This document shows positions 14,356-23,243 of a stretch of DNA of 64,000 nt, piece by piece. The number at the start of each line of letters is the position of its first letter. Positions within the stretch are counted from its first letter, which is position 1. Where the stretch lies: NCBI RefSeq assembly GCF_013409785.1, contig NZ_JACCBV010000001.1, positions 1,612,001 to 1,676,000 of the forward strand, written 5' to 3'. The position numbers and the translations under genes are program-made. The notes below the pieces were generated by a model. The model had not been told where the DNA came from and made no database searches. It was given only the letters and a program-made list of their open reading frames with translations. This DNA is from Microbacterium immunditiarum (lineage in GTDB: Bacteria > Actinomycetota > Actinomycetes > Actinomycetales > Microbacteriaceae).

Positions 14356-15589
14356 TCGCCGCCGCCCTGTCCACCGCGTTCACCCACGCAGGAGCGATCT
14401 CCGACTCTTCGCCGATGCGCCCGACCCGCCACCCGAGGTCCGCCGCGCGCTCGAGCGACCCCGCCGACGGCGAGACCGTGAGCAGCACCGGGAGCGTCGA
14501 GTGATGCACGATCGGCGCGAGGGCCGCGGCATCCGCTGTGTCGAAACGACCCGTGATGACGACCACCGGACCCGTCATGACGCCGGAGAACACGCGCGGA
14601 AGCTGCTGCAGGTGGTCGTCGCGCCGCGCCACGAGCTTCGCGAAGCCGTTGATGACGAGCTCGACCTCGATCATGTCGCCGCCGTCGATGCGCTCGGCGA
14701 GCTGCGTGCCGTCGGAGTCGATCACCTCGACCGCGTACCCGTCGTGCGCGAGACGGGCGATGACGGATGCCGCGGCCGACACCGCGATCTCGAAGCCCGG
14801 GTCCGCACCGGGAGCCTGCATGGCCTCGCCCGCCCAGCGCAGCACGCCGCGGTCGAGCACGACGGTGGCCTCGGGCGTGGACTCCTGCTCCTCCTGCCGC
14901 ACCATGAGCTCGTCGCGATGCGCCGTCGCCCGCCAGTGGATCCGCCGCATCGAGTCGCCCGGCACGTACGGCCGCGCGATGAGGTTGTCGGCGCCCTGAC
15001 CGAGCTGCGTGGTCGTGGTGTGCAGCATCCCGCCCGCCTCGCCGGCGAAGTTGCGGAGCGCGGGAAGGTCGACGACGGCGGGCGCGACCGTGATGTGGGT
15101 CTTCTCGCCGAAGACGTTGCGCCGGCGCGCGAGGCCGAAGGGGTCGGTCGAGCGCACGGACAAGGGGCCGATCGGATGCACCCCGCGGCGCGTTCCCGTC
15201 ACGGCATACGACAGCTCGACGATGCGGTCCGATCCGCGCAGACCCGATCCGAGCGCGGGGAACACGCCCTGCGCGTCGCCGGCGACGCCCTTCGGCAGGG
15301 TGTCCTGCCACACGCCCGGGGGAGTGGGGAACGCCGTCCGCACGCCGACGCGAACGGTGACCCGCGCGTCGCGGCCGACGGACGCAACGTCCGGCATGAA
15401 CGACCGCGCCACCGTATCGGCACGTCGCGTGAGGTAGAGCGACGCGATGCTCGCGCCCAGTACCGCGAGCAGCAGCATGCCGAAGTACAGCAGCTCGTGG
15501 ATGCCGACCTCGTTCGCGACGATGAAGCACGCGATCGCGAGCACCAGCGCGCCTGTGCCCCGTGCGGTGAGCGGCCACAGGCGGTTCAT
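14342..15589 (-). CDS. DUF58 protein (MoxR-associated)
   Basis: A 415-residue protein with two N-terminal membrane helices (ARGTGALVLAIACFIVANEVG and LLYFGMLLLAVLGASIASLYL) and then the DUF58 signature PYVPGDSMRRIHWRATAHRDELMVRQ. The C-terminal part resembles a von Willebrand A-like fold (ATVVLDRG, VVVITGRFD). DUF58 proteins act with MoxR AAA ATPases in a chaperone-like assembly system. It lies 21 bases after the MoxR gene and overlaps the transglutaminase gene, so all three are one operon. Confidence 0.9.
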   Translation of the reverse strand: MNRLWPLTARGTGALVLAIACFIVANEVGIHELLYFGMLLLAVLGASIASLYLTRRADTVARSFMPDVASVGRDARVTVRVGVRTAFPTPPGVWQDTLPKGVAGDAQGVFPALGSGLRGSDRIVELSYAVTGTRRGVHPIGPLSVRSTDPFGLARRRNVFGEKTHITVAPAVVDLPALRNFAGEAGGMLHTTTTQLGQGADNLIARPYVPGDSMRRIHWRATAHRDELMVRQEEQESTPEATVVLDRGVLRWAGEAMQAPGADPGFEIAVSAAASVIARLAHDGYAVEVIDSDGTQLAERIDGGDMIEVELVINGFAKLVARRDDHLQQLPRVFSGVMTGPVVVITGRFDTADAAALAPIVHHSTLPVLLTVSPSAGSLERAADLGWRVGRIGEESEIAPAWVNAVDRAAANVLQ

Positions 15590-15610
15590 GACGGATCCCT
15601 CACAGACCGG

Positions 15611-16597
15611 TCACTGGCGGGTCGCGAGCGGCACCCGCACGCTCGCCGCGATGCGGTCCAGGATCGTCGCGATCGCATCGGCGGTCGAACGGGCGCGTGC
15701 CCCGCCCGCGGACCGGGTCGGGATGAGCCGATGCGTGAAGACGGCGTGCAGCAGTGCGGTCACATCGTCCGGGATGACGAACCCGCGCCCGTCGAGGGCC
15801 GCCCACACCTTGGCGGCGCGCACGAGCTGCAGCGTCGCGCGGGGGCTGGCGCCGAGCCGCAGGTCGGGGTGCGTGCGCGTGGCCGCCGCGAGGGCGACCG
15901 CGTACTCCTCGATCGCCGGGGCGACGTGCACCGCGCGTGCCCACGCGATGAGCTCGGCCACGCGCGTGCTCGAGACGACCGGGGCGATCGAGTCGAGCGG
16001 GTTGACGGAGTCGCGCTGCCGCAGCATGAGGGCCTCGGAGCCCGCATCCGGGTAGCCCATCGAGATGCGCATCATGAACCGGTCGCGCTGCGCCTCGGGA
16101 AGGGCGTACGTGCCCTCCATCTCGAGCGGGTTCTGCGTCGCGACGACGAGGAACGGATCGGGGAGAGGATACGTCTGCCCGTCGACGGTGACCTGGCCCT
16201 CCTCCATCGCCTCGAGCAGCGCGGACTGCGTCTTGGGGGAGGAGCGGTTGATCTCGTCGGCGATGACGATGTTCGCGAAGATCGCGCCCGGCTTGAACTC
16301 GAACTCGCGATCGACGGGGTTGAACACGCTCACGCCCGTGACGTCGCCGGGGAGCAGGTCGGGGGTGAACTGGATGCGGCGCACTGTCGCATCGACGGAT
16401 GCCGCCAGAGCGCGCGCCAGCATCGTCTTGCCGACCCCGGGCACGTCCTCGATGAGCAGGTGGCCCTCGGCCAGCAGGCACACGAGTGCGGAGCGCACGG
16501 CCTCCGGCTTTCCGTCGATGACGCGCGCCACCGAGTCGAGGATGGCGGTGGTCGCGCGCGCGAAGTCCGTCGCAGCGTCTGTCGCGGTCTCTGTCAT
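15611..16597 (-). CDS. MoxR-family AAA+ ATPase
   Basis: A 328-residue AAA+ protein. Walker A is DVPGVGKTMLARAL, Walker B is IVIADEINRSSPKTQSALLEAMEE, and sensor 1 is VVATQNPLEMEGTYALPEAQRDRF. The C-terminal lid domain is also complete. MoxR ATPases assemble or activate partner complexes, using DUF58/VWA proteins as adaptors. ATG 16597 has GAGGGGA upstream. A minus-strand TACGAT box (16667-16662) directly next to the palindrome at 16652-16665 may be its controlled promoter. Confidence 0.92.
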   Translation of the reverse strand: MTETATDAATDFARATTAILDSVARVIDGKPEAVRSALVCLLAEGHLLIEDVPGVGKTMLARALAASVDATVRRIQFTPDLLPGDVTGVSVFNPVDREFEFKPGAIFANIVIADEINRSSPKTQSALLEAMEEGQVTVDGQTYPLPDPFLVVATQNPLEMEGTYALPEAQRDRFMMRISMGYPDAGSEALMLRQRDSVNPLDSIAPVVSSTRVAELIAWARAVHVAPAIEEYAVALAAATRTHPDLRLGASPRATLQLVRAAKVWAALDGRGFVIPDDVTALLHAVFTHRLIPTRSAGGARARSTADAIATILDRIAASVRVPLATRQ

Positions 16598-16651
16598 GCG
16601 ATTCCCCTCGCCGTCCCGGAGGGAACGGCCCCAAGAACGGGCGACTTTGCC

Positions 16652-16665
16652 CGATCAGTTGATCG
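16652..16665. promoter_or_regulatory. Palindrome at the MoxR operon promoter
   Basis: CGATCAGTTGATCG is an inverted repeat with 6-bp arms. It overlaps the downstream side of the minus-strand TACGAT box (16667-16662), which would place it over the transcription start of the MoxR/DUF58/transglutaminase operon. It may be an operator; no regulator is nearby. Confidence 0.35.
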
Positions 16666-16749
16666 TAACAATCCGGAAGCGGTGTCGGCCTGTGAGATCG
16701 GCACGAGTCCTTGCTGTGGAAGCGCGCCCGTTACCGGCATGATGTGCGC

Positions 16750-17235
16750 ATGACGGATGCCCCCGGGGATGCACCGAAGAACAAGTCGAAGAAGAAGTCG
16801 CGCTGGACGCTCATCGCCCTGTTGGCGGCGGGGGTGTGGCTCATCGCGATCGTGCTCATCGCGGTGTTCGCGCGCGGCGGTCCCGTCGAGTACGCGGATG
16901 ACACGCCCGAGGGCGTCGTGCAGCGCTACTCGCAGGCGGTCATCGACGGCGACACGCGGACCGCCCTCGACTACCTCGTGCCCGAGCTCGCGGACGACTG
17001 CGAGCGGCAGCAGCCGGGTACGGACGACCTTCGAGTGACGCTGGTCGAGACCACCGAGCGCGACGACACCGCGCGCGTCGAGGTCATCGTCGCGACCGTG
17101 TTCGAGTCGGGCCCGTTCGGCACGAACGAGTACCGGAGCGAGGAGATCTTCGACCTCGTGCGCGAAGGCGGGCAGTGGTACGTCGACGTCGCCCCGTGGC
17201 AGCTCACGATCTGCTTCGACGACGGGATCCGCTGA
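16750..17235 (+). CDS. Membrane-anchored extracytoplasmic protein
   Basis: A 161-residue protein. It has a lysine-rich cytoplasmic head (PKNKSKKKSRW), one membrane helix (TLIALLAAGVWLIAIVLIAVF), then an exported domain of about 110 residues. That domain begins DTPEGVVQRYSQAVIDGDTRTALDYLVPEL and ends GQWYVDVAPWQLTICFDD. The shape suits an NTF2-like or DUF4878-type domain, with two cysteines that could form a disulfide. ATG 16750 is the first start giving a sensible topology. Its stop overlaps the next ATG (TGATG), so the two are coupled. Function unknown. Confidence 0.7.
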   Translation: MTDAPGDAPKNKSKKKSRWTLIALLAAGVWLIAIVLIAVFARGGPVEYADDTPEGVVQRYSQAVIDGDTRTALDYLVPELADDCERQQPGTDDLRVTLVETTERDDTARVEVIVATVFESGPFGTNEYRSEEIFDLVREGGQWYVDVAPWQLTICFDDGIR

Positions 17236-18848
17236 TGGCGACCGCGACCGGCCGGGCGCAGACCGTCGTGCGCCGCATCATCGTCTTCCTCCTCCTGCTC
17301 ACGCTCGTCGTGATCGCGGCGATCGGCCTCGCCGGGCTGATCGAGCGCATCATCGGCGCGGGGGCCACGCTCGCGGGCGGCGACGCGGGCCTCGCGCGCT
17401 CGCTCGCGTTCGCGATCATCGGCGCGCCGCTCGCCGGGGTGCTTTGGTGGTGGGAGCGACGCCGACTCGCGACGGATGCCGCCGAGCGCGCATCGCTCGT
17501 GTGGACGCTCTACCTCACGGTCGCAACGCTCACCGCCCTCATCACGTCGGCGACGGCGCTCGCCATCACCGTGAACGCGGGCATCGACGGGCGGTGGCAG
17601 CCGGCCGACGCCGCCGTGGCGATCGTCTGGGCGGGAATCTGGGTGTGGCACCGGCACATGCGCCGCAGCGCGGCGACCGCGCCGGCCCGCCTGCCGCTCC
17701 TGCCGGTGCAGCTCTCGGCGGTCTATGGGCTCGCGGTCGCGGCATCCGGTGCCGTCAACGCGATCGCCGCTCTCGTGGCGGAGTCCCTCGTCGGCGTCGC
17801 CCCCGTGCTCGCCGACTCGCGCACGTGGTTCGTCCCCGTGCTCCAGGCACTCGTGTGGTTCGCGATCGGCGCGGTCATCTGGTGGTGGCACTGGTTCCGC
17901 GAAGGTGCGCGCGACGAGCGGGGCGGCTTCGCCACCGTGGTCCTCGTCGTCCTCGTCGGCGCGTCCGCGGCGACCGCGCTCTTCGGGCTCGGAACCGTGC
18001 TCTTCGTCGTGCTGCGCCTGCTGTTCGACAGGGATGCTCTCGCCGAGGTGCTCTCGCCGCTCGGCGGCGCCGTCGGCGCGGCGCTCGTCGGCGCGATCGT
18101 GTGGGACTACCACCGACAGGTCATGGCCGCGCGCTCGGAGCGTGCGCGCCGCGCCGCCCGCCTCGTGATCTCGGGCGTCGCGCTCATCGGCGCCGCGAGC
18201 GGCTTCGGCGTCGTGATCAACGCGCTCCTCGCGACGCTCGGCCCGACGCTCGTCGACTCGAACCCGCGCACGCTGCTGCTCGGCGGACTCAGCGCCCTCG
18301 TCGTCGGCGCCCCGGTGTGGTGGATCGCATGGCGTCCGGATCGGGCGGTGAACGAGACGGATGCGGCGGACCCCGCCCGCCGCGTGTACCTCGTCATCGT
18401 GTTCGGCGCGAGCGCGATCGTCGCCCTCATCGCGCTCCTGGTGATCGGCTATCGCGTGCTCGAGGTGCTCCTCGTCGGGGGAGCGGGCGGGCTCATCGAG
18501 CACATCCGCGCCCCGTTCGGGCTCCTGTGCGCCACCGCCGTCGTGTTCGCGTACCACCTCGCGATCTGGCGACGCGACCGGCGCATGGCGCCCGCGGCGA
18601 CGCCGGCGGAGCGACCCGCGCTCGCGCGGATCGTGCTCGTGGCGAGCGGCGACGCCGACGCGTTGGCAGCGCGCATCCGGGCCGAGCTCGACGTGCCCGT
18701 CGCGGTGTGGCGGGCCGCGGACGACGGCGGGGCGCTGGGCGACGACGCGCTCCCGGGCCTCGTGGAGTCGCTGCGCGGCGTCTCGGCGCGGCGAGCACTG
18801 GTCATAGCCGAGGGAGCGGGCGCGCGGGTCATTCCGCTCGAGGAGTGA
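17235..18848 (+). CDS. Polytopic membrane protein with DUF5671-type repeats
   Basis: A 537-residue protein with about a dozen membrane helices arranged as four similar repeats. Each repeat contains a tryptophan-rich loop of the type LAGVLWWWERRR, VIWWWHWFREG, VGAIVWDYHRQV and GAPVWWIAWRPDR. This spacing matches DUF5671 proteins of Actinobacteria. The C-terminal about 80 residues form a cytoplasmic domain (IVLVASGDADALAARIRAELDVPV). No transport motif is seen. ATG 17235 overlaps the previous stop. Function unknown. Confidence 0.7.
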   Translation: MATATGRAQTVVRRIIVFLLLLTLVVIAAIGLAGLIERIIGAGATLAGGDAGLARSLAFAIIGAPLAGVLWWWERRRLATDAAERASLVWTLYLTVATLTALITSATALAITVNAGIDGRWQPADAAVAIVWAGIWVWHRHMRRSAATAPARLPLLPVQLSAVYGLAVAASGAVNAIAALVAESLVGVAPVLADSRTWFVPVLQALVWFAIGAVIWWWHWFREGARDERGGFATVVLVVLVGASAATALFGLGTVLFVVLRLLFDRDALAEVLSPLGGAVGAALVGAIVWDYHRQVMAARSERARRAARLVISGVALIGAASGFGVVINALLATLGPTLVDSNPRTLLLGGLSALVVGAPVWWIAWRPDRAVNETDAADPARRVYLVIVFGASAIVALIALLVIGYRVLEVLLVGGAGGLIEHIRAPFGLLCATAVVFAYHLAIWRRDRRMAPAATPAERPALARIVLVASGDADALAARIRAELDVPVAVWRAADDGGALGDDALPGLVESLRGVSARRALVIAEGAGARVIPLEE

Positions 18849-18867
18849 CCGCCGCTGCGGAGCGGGT

Positions 18868-18873
18868 AGACTG
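18868..18873 (+). promoter_or_regulatory. -10 box of the SRP RNA
   Basis: TAGACT lies 7 bases before the first base of the SRP RNA helix, as expected for its own promoter. Confidence 0.55.
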
Positions 18874-18879
18874 TCGGAA

Positions 18880-18967
18880 GCTCTCCGCGAGGCGGCATCC
18901 AGGCCAACTCCCCCAGGACGGAAACGTAGCAAGGGTAACCGGGCTCTGCCGGGTTCGCGGAGAGTCT
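18880..18967 (+). ncRNA. ffs: SRP 4.5S RNA (small bacterial type)
   Basis: The ends pair (CTCTCCGCGA with TCGCGGAGAG). The apical part carries the invariant SRP signature GGAAACGTAGCAAGGGTAACC in the symmetric and asymmetric loops. It is the RNA of the signal recognition particle and binds Ffh to target membrane proteins. In Microbacteriaceae it is often found near dnaX and recR, which lie about 7 kb downstream here. Confidence 0.9.
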
Positions 18968-19044
18968 TACTTTGTCCGGGGTTTGTCCGGGGAGGGGCGC
19001 CTTCCTCACCGGTGGTGGCCTGGTCGCGGCATCCGGCTCGCCCA

Positions 19045-19050
19045 TAGAGT
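19045..19050 (+). promoter_or_regulatory. -10 box of pta (leaderless)
   Basis: TAGAGT ends 7 bases before the GTG at 19057, so the mRNA probably begins at the start codon. No ribosome site is present upstream. Confidence 0.5.
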
Positions 19051-19056
19051 GAACGC

Positions 19057-21195
19057 GTGGCGCAGAGCATCTACATCACGTCCGCAGAAGGCCACTCCGG
19101 AAAGTCCACCGTCGCGCTCGGCGTGCTCGACGCGCTGAGCCGCGCCACCCCGAAGGTGGGCGTGTTCCGCTCGATCGCCCGGTCGACCCTCGAGCGCGAC
19201 TACGTGCTCGAGATGCTGCTCGCCCACGACGGCGTCGATCTCGACTACGACGAGTGCGTCGGCGCGACCTACGACGAGGTGAGGGCCGATCCGGATGCCG
19301 CGCTCGCGACGATCGTCGAGCGGTACAAGGCCGTCGAGGCCCAGTGCGACGCGGTCGTGATCGTCGGGTCGGACTACACCGACGTCGGCAGCCCCGCCGA
19401 GCTCGGCTACAACGCGCGCATCGCGGCGAACCTCGGAGTCCCCGTGCTGCTCGTGCTCGGCGGCCGCACCGTCGACGCGAAGCCCGAGCAGCTCGGCTCG
19501 TCGCAGCCGCGGACCCCGGCCGAGATGGGCCAGCTCGCGCACCTCGCGATCACCGAGCTCGCGCACGGTCGCGCCGAGCTCTTCGCGATCGTCGCCAACC
19601 GCGCCGACCCGGAGCACAAGACCGAGACGATCGCGGCGATCGAGCAGGCGATCGCGGCGGCGCCCCCGCGGCACGCCGATGGCGCCGTGCCGGTGTGGGC
19701 GATCCCCGAGGACCCGTACCTCGTCGCACCGTCGATGCGCGGCATCATGCGCTCGCTGGGCGGGGAGCTCGTCGCGGGCGACCCCGAGCTGCTCACGCGG
19801 CCCGCGCTCAGCGTCGTCGTGGCGGGCATGTCGATGGTGAACGTGCTGCCGCGCCTGCTCGAGGGCGCGGTCGTCGTGATCGCCGCGGATCGGTCGGAGG
19901 TGCTGCTCGCGACCCTGCTGGCGAACTCTTCGGGCACGTTCCCGTCGCTCGCGGGGATCGTGCTCAACGGGCCATTCGAGATCCCCGACCCGGTGCGGCG
20001 GCTCATCGACGGGCTCGGCTCGAAGCTGCCGATCGTCACGAGCCCGTACGGCACGTACGAGACCGCCGTGCGCATCATGGGCACGCGCGGGCGCCTCGCC
20101 GCGGACTCGCAGCGCCGGTACGACACCGCCCTCGCCCTCTTCGAGACCAACGTCGACACCGAGGAGCTCACGCGCGAGCTGGGCGTGGCGCACGCGACGG
20201 TCGTGACACCCCTCATGTTCGAGTTCCAGCTCATCGAGCGCGCGCGCTCGCGGCGCAAGCGGATCGTGCTGCCCGAGGGAGGCGACGACCGAATCCTGCG
20301 CGCCGCGGGCACGGTGCTCAAGCGGGGGATCGCCGACCTCGTGATCCTCGGCGAGCCGGCCGACGTGCGCGCGCGGGCGACCGAGCTCGGCGTCGACCTG
20401 GGCGAGGCGCAGCTGCTGAGCCCGTTCGACCCGGAGCATGTGCACCGCTTCGCGCAGGAATACGCACGGGTGCGGGCGCACAAGGGCGTCACGTATGAGA
20501 AGGCGGCCGACACGGTCACGGACGTGTCGTACTTCGGCACGATGATGGTGCACTCGGGGCTCGCCGACGGCATGGTGTCGGGCGCGGCCCACACGACGGC
20601 TCACACCATCCGCCCGGCGTTCGAAGTCATCAAGACCAAGCCCGGCGTGTCGGTCGTCTCGAGCGTGTTCTTCATGGCGCTCGCCGATCGCGTGCTTGTG
20701 TACGGCGACTGCGCGGTGATCCCCGACCCGACGAGCGAGCAGCTCGCCGACATCGCGATCTCGTCCGCCGCGACGGCGCGCCAGTTCGGCATCGAGCCGC
20801 GCATCGCGATGCTCTCGTACTCCACCGGCGAGTCGGGCTCGGGAGCCGAGGTCGAGAAGGTGAGGGCGGCGACCGTGCTGGTCCGCGAGAGGGCGCCTGA
20901 GCTGCTGGTCGAAGGGCCGATCCAATACGACGCCGCCGCCGACGCAGCCGTCGCCGCGACCAAGATGCCCGAGTCGCAGGTTGCCGGTCGCGCGACGGTG
21001 TTCATCTTCCCCGACCTCAACACGGGCAACAACACATACAAGGCGGTCCAGCGCTCCGCGGGCGCCGTCGCGATCGGACCCGTGCTGCAAGGCCTCAACA
21101 AGCCGATCAACGACCTGTCGCGCGGAGCGCTCGTGCAGGACATCGTCAACACGATCGCGATCACGGCGATCCAGGCCCAGCGCGAGTCCTCATGA
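19057..21195 (+). CDS. pta: Phosphate acetyltransferase, long type
   Basis: Interconverts acetyl-CoA and acetyl phosphate. At 712 residues it is the long form. The N-terminal P-loop domain is ITSAEGHSGKSTVALG, the central DRTGG domain lies near 215-325, and the catalytic PTA_PTB domain runs from about residue 385 (RIVLPEGGDDRILRA) to the end (VFIFPDLNTGNNTYKAVQRSAGAVAIGPVLQGLNKPINDLSRG). GTG 19057 follows a TAGAGT box and gives a leaderless start. ackA overlaps its stop by four bases, so the acetate pathway is one operon. Confidence 0.96.
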   Translation: MAQSIYITSAEGHSGKSTVALGVLDALSRATPKVGVFRSIARSTLERDYVLEMLLAHDGVDLDYDECVGATYDEVRADPDAALATIVERYKAVEAQCDAVVIVGSDYTDVGSPAELGYNARIAANLGVPVLLVLGGRTVDAKPEQLGSSQPRTPAEMGQLAHLAITELAHGRAELFAIVANRADPEHKTETIAAIEQAIAAAPPRHADGAVPVWAIPEDPYLVAPSMRGIMRSLGGELVAGDPELLTRPALSVVVAGMSMVNVLPRLLEGAVVVIAADRSEVLLATLLANSSGTFPSLAGIVLNGPFEIPDPVRRLIDGLGSKLPIVTSPYGTYETAVRIMGTRGRLAADSQRRYDTALALFETNVDTEELTRELGVAHATVVTPLMFEFQLIERARSRRKRIVLPEGGDDRILRAAGTVLKRGIADLVILGEPADVRARATELGVDLGEAQLLSPFDPEHVHRFAQEYARVRAHKGVTYEKAADTVTDVSYFGTMMVHSGLADGMVSGAAHTTAHTIRPAFEVIKTKPGVSVVSSVFFMALADRVLVYGDCAVIPDPTSEQLADIAISSAATARQFGIEPRIAMLSYSTGESGSGAEVEKVRAATVLVRERAPELLVEGPIQYDAAADAAVAATKMPESQVAGRATVFIFPDLNTGNNTYKAVQRSAGAVAIGPVLQGLNKPINDLSRGALVQDIVNTIAITAIQAQRESS

Positions 21196-22436
21196 GCGTC
21201 GTCCTCGTGGTCAACAGCGGCTCGTCGTCGTTCAAGTACCAGCTCATCGACATGGACACCGAGCAGGTGCTCGCGACCGGCCTGGTCGAGCGCATCGGCC
21301 AGTCGTCGGGCTCAGGGACCGGTTCAGGGGCCTCGCGCCACACCGTCACCAACCCGAACCGGGACGGCCCCGCTACGACGATGCTCGACGCGACGTTCAC
21401 GCGCGAGCTGCCGATCCCCGACCACGCCGCGGGATTCCGCGTCATGCTCGAGGCGTTCGCCGAGCACGGTCCCTCGCTCGACGAGTTCCCGCCGGTCGCG
21501 GTCGGCCATCGCGTCGTGCACGGGGGAGCGCGCTTCTTCGAGCCGACCCTGATCACACAGCTCGTCGAGATCAACATCGACGACCTCTCCGTGCTCGCGC
21601 CGCTGCACAATCCGGCGAACCTCGAGGGCATCAGGGCCGCCCGGAGCACCTTCCCGGACGTGCCGCACGTCGCCGTGTTCGACACCGCGTTCCACCAGAC
21701 CCTCCCGCCGGCGGCCTACACGTACGCGATCGACGCCGACCTCGCGGCCTCGCATCGCGTGCGCCGCTACGGCTTCCACGGCACGAGCCACAAGTTCGTG
21801 AGCGAGGCCGCCGCGGACTTCCTCGGACGGCCGCTCGCCGACCTCACGCAGATCGTGTTCCACCTCGGAAACGGCGCATCCGTCACCGCGATCGACGGCG
21901 GTCGCTCGGTCGACACGTCGATGGGCATGACGCCGCTCGAGGGTCTCGTGATGGGCACGCGGTCCGGTGACATCGACCCCGCGGTCCTCTTCCACCTCGC
22001 GCGGCGCGCTCAGCTGTCCGTCGACGAGCTCGACGACCTGCTCAACAAGCGAAGCGGCCTGCTCGGGCTCGCGGGCGTGAGCGACATGCGCGACATCGAG
22101 GCGGGAGTGGACAGGGCGGATGCCGCGGCCACCCTCGCGTTCGACGTCTACATCCACCGTCTGCGCGCCTACGCCGGCGCGTACATGGCCGCCCTCGGCG
22201 GCGTCGACGTCATCTCGTTCACGGCCGGTGTGGGCGAGAACTCCGCGCGCGTGCGGGCCGCTGCGCTCGCGACGTTCGGCTTCGCGGGGATCGAGGTGGA
22301 CCCCGCTCGGAACGAGGAGCGGCGGGGCGGCATCCGGGTCATCTCGACGGATGCCTCGCGCACTACCGTCCTCGTGGTGCCGACGAACGAAGAGCTCGAG
22401 ATCGCGCGGCAGACGCTGACCGTCGCGCAGTCCTGA
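21192..22436 (+). CDS. ackA: Acetate kinase
   Basis: Converts acetyl phosphate and ADP to acetate and ATP, and the reverse. All family signatures are present in 414 residues: VVNSGSSSFKYQL at the N-terminus, GHRVVHGG, FDTAFHQTLPPAAYTY, GFHGTSHKFVS, LGNGASVTAIDGGRSVDTSMGMTPLEGLVMGTRSGDIDP and GVGENSARVR. ATG 21192 overlaps the pta stop (ATGA). With acs at 47208-49178 the organism has both the high-capacity and the high-affinity acetate routes. Confidence 0.97.
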   Translation: MSVVLVVNSGSSSFKYQLIDMDTEQVLATGLVERIGQSSGSGTGSGASRHTVTNPNRDGPATTMLDATFTRELPIPDHAAGFRVMLEAFAEHGPSLDEFPPVAVGHRVVHGGARFFEPTLITQLVEINIDDLSVLAPLHNPANLEGIRAARSTFPDVPHVAVFDTAFHQTLPPAAYTYAIDADLAASHRVRRYGFHGTSHKFVSEAAADFLGRPLADLTQIVFHLGNGASVTAIDGGRSVDTSMGMTPLEGLVMGTRSGDIDPAVLFHLARRAQLSVDELDDLLNKRSGLLGLAGVSDMRDIEAGVDRADAAATLAFDVYIHRLRAYAGAYMAALGGVDVISFTAGVGENSARVRAAALATFGFAGIEVDPARNEERRGGIRVISTDASRTTVLVVPTNEELEIARQTLTVAQS

Positions 22437-22517
22437 CCTCGGGGTGTGCGCTCAGGTTCGGCGCGACTACGCTTGCATGGATCCCGCCACCACCTTGCCC
22501 GGAGGCCCGCTGTCGCC

Positions 22518-23243
22518 GTGACGTCCCTGCCCGACCTCACCACGTACGACGCCGTCCTGTTCGACCTCGACGGCGTCTTGACCCCTACCGCGGAAGTGCA
22601 CATGCATGCGTGGCGCACGATGTTCGAGGAGCTCTTCGCCCAGTGGGGCATCGAGCCGCCGTACACGGACGACGACTACTTCGCCTACCTCGACGGCAAG
22701 AAGCGCTACGACGGCGTCGCGAGCCTGCTGCACAGCCGTGACATCGAGGTGCCGTGGGGCAGTCCCTCCGACTCGCCGAGCGCCGACACGGTGTGCGGCA
22801 TCGGCAACCGGAAGAACGTGGTGTTCGAGCGCGTCCTCCGTCAGGACGGCATCGCGCCGTACCCCGGGTCGCTCGCGCTGCTGGATCGCCTGCGCGATGC
22901 CGGGATCCCGGTCGCGGTGGTGTCCAGTTCGAAGAATGCGGGCGAGGTGCTCGACGTCGCCGGCATCCGCGACCGCTTCGCCGTCGTGATGGACGGCGTG
23001 ATCGCCGAGCGCGACCAGCTCGCATCCAAGCCCGCGCCCGACGTGTTCATCGAGGCCGCGCGCATGCTCGGGGCCGAGCCCGCGCGCAGTGCCGCCGTCG
23101 AGGACGCGCTGAGCGGCGTCAAGTCCGCAGCCCAGGGCGGCTTCGGGCTCGTCGTGGGCGTCGACCGCGGAGTCGGCGCCGACGTGCTGCGCGAGGCCGG
23201 CGCCCACATCGTCGTCGACGACCTGGAGGAGTTCATCGCATGA
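22518..23243 (+). CDS. pgmB: HAD-superfamily beta-phosphoglucomutase-like protein
   Basis: A 241-residue HAD phosphatase/mutase: DLDGVLTPT holds the nucleophile Asp, VVSSSKNAGEVL is motif II, KPAPDVFIEAARMLG supplies the motif III Lys and VEDALSGVKSA the metal-binding Asp. The cap domain and the following GH65 phosphorylase, which releases beta-glucose 1-phosphate, identify it as a beta-phosphoglucomutase that makes glucose 6-phosphate. GTG 22518 has GGAGG 12 bases upstream; a TACGCT box at 22468-22473 is the likely promoter. The stop overlaps the GH65 start (ATGA). Confidence 0.88.
   Translation: MTSLPDLTTYDAVLFDLDGVLTPTAEVHMHAWRTMFEELFAQWGIEPPYTDDDYFAYLDGKKRYDGVASLLHSRDIEVPWGSPSDSPSADTVCGIGNRKNVVFERVLRQDGIAPYPGSLALLDRLRDAGIPVAVVSSSKNAGEVLDVAGIRDRFAVVMDGVIAERDQLASKPAPDVFIEAARMLGAEPARSAAVEDALSGVKSAAQGGFGLVVGVDRGVGADVLREAGAHIVVDDLEEFIA

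Noticed and set aside
22477..22521. A 14-codon frame just before pgmB whose stop overlaps its GTG, resembling a leader peptide
   Set aside because: The likely -10 box (22468-22473) places the transcript start at about 22480, after this ATG, and no ribosome site precedes it.
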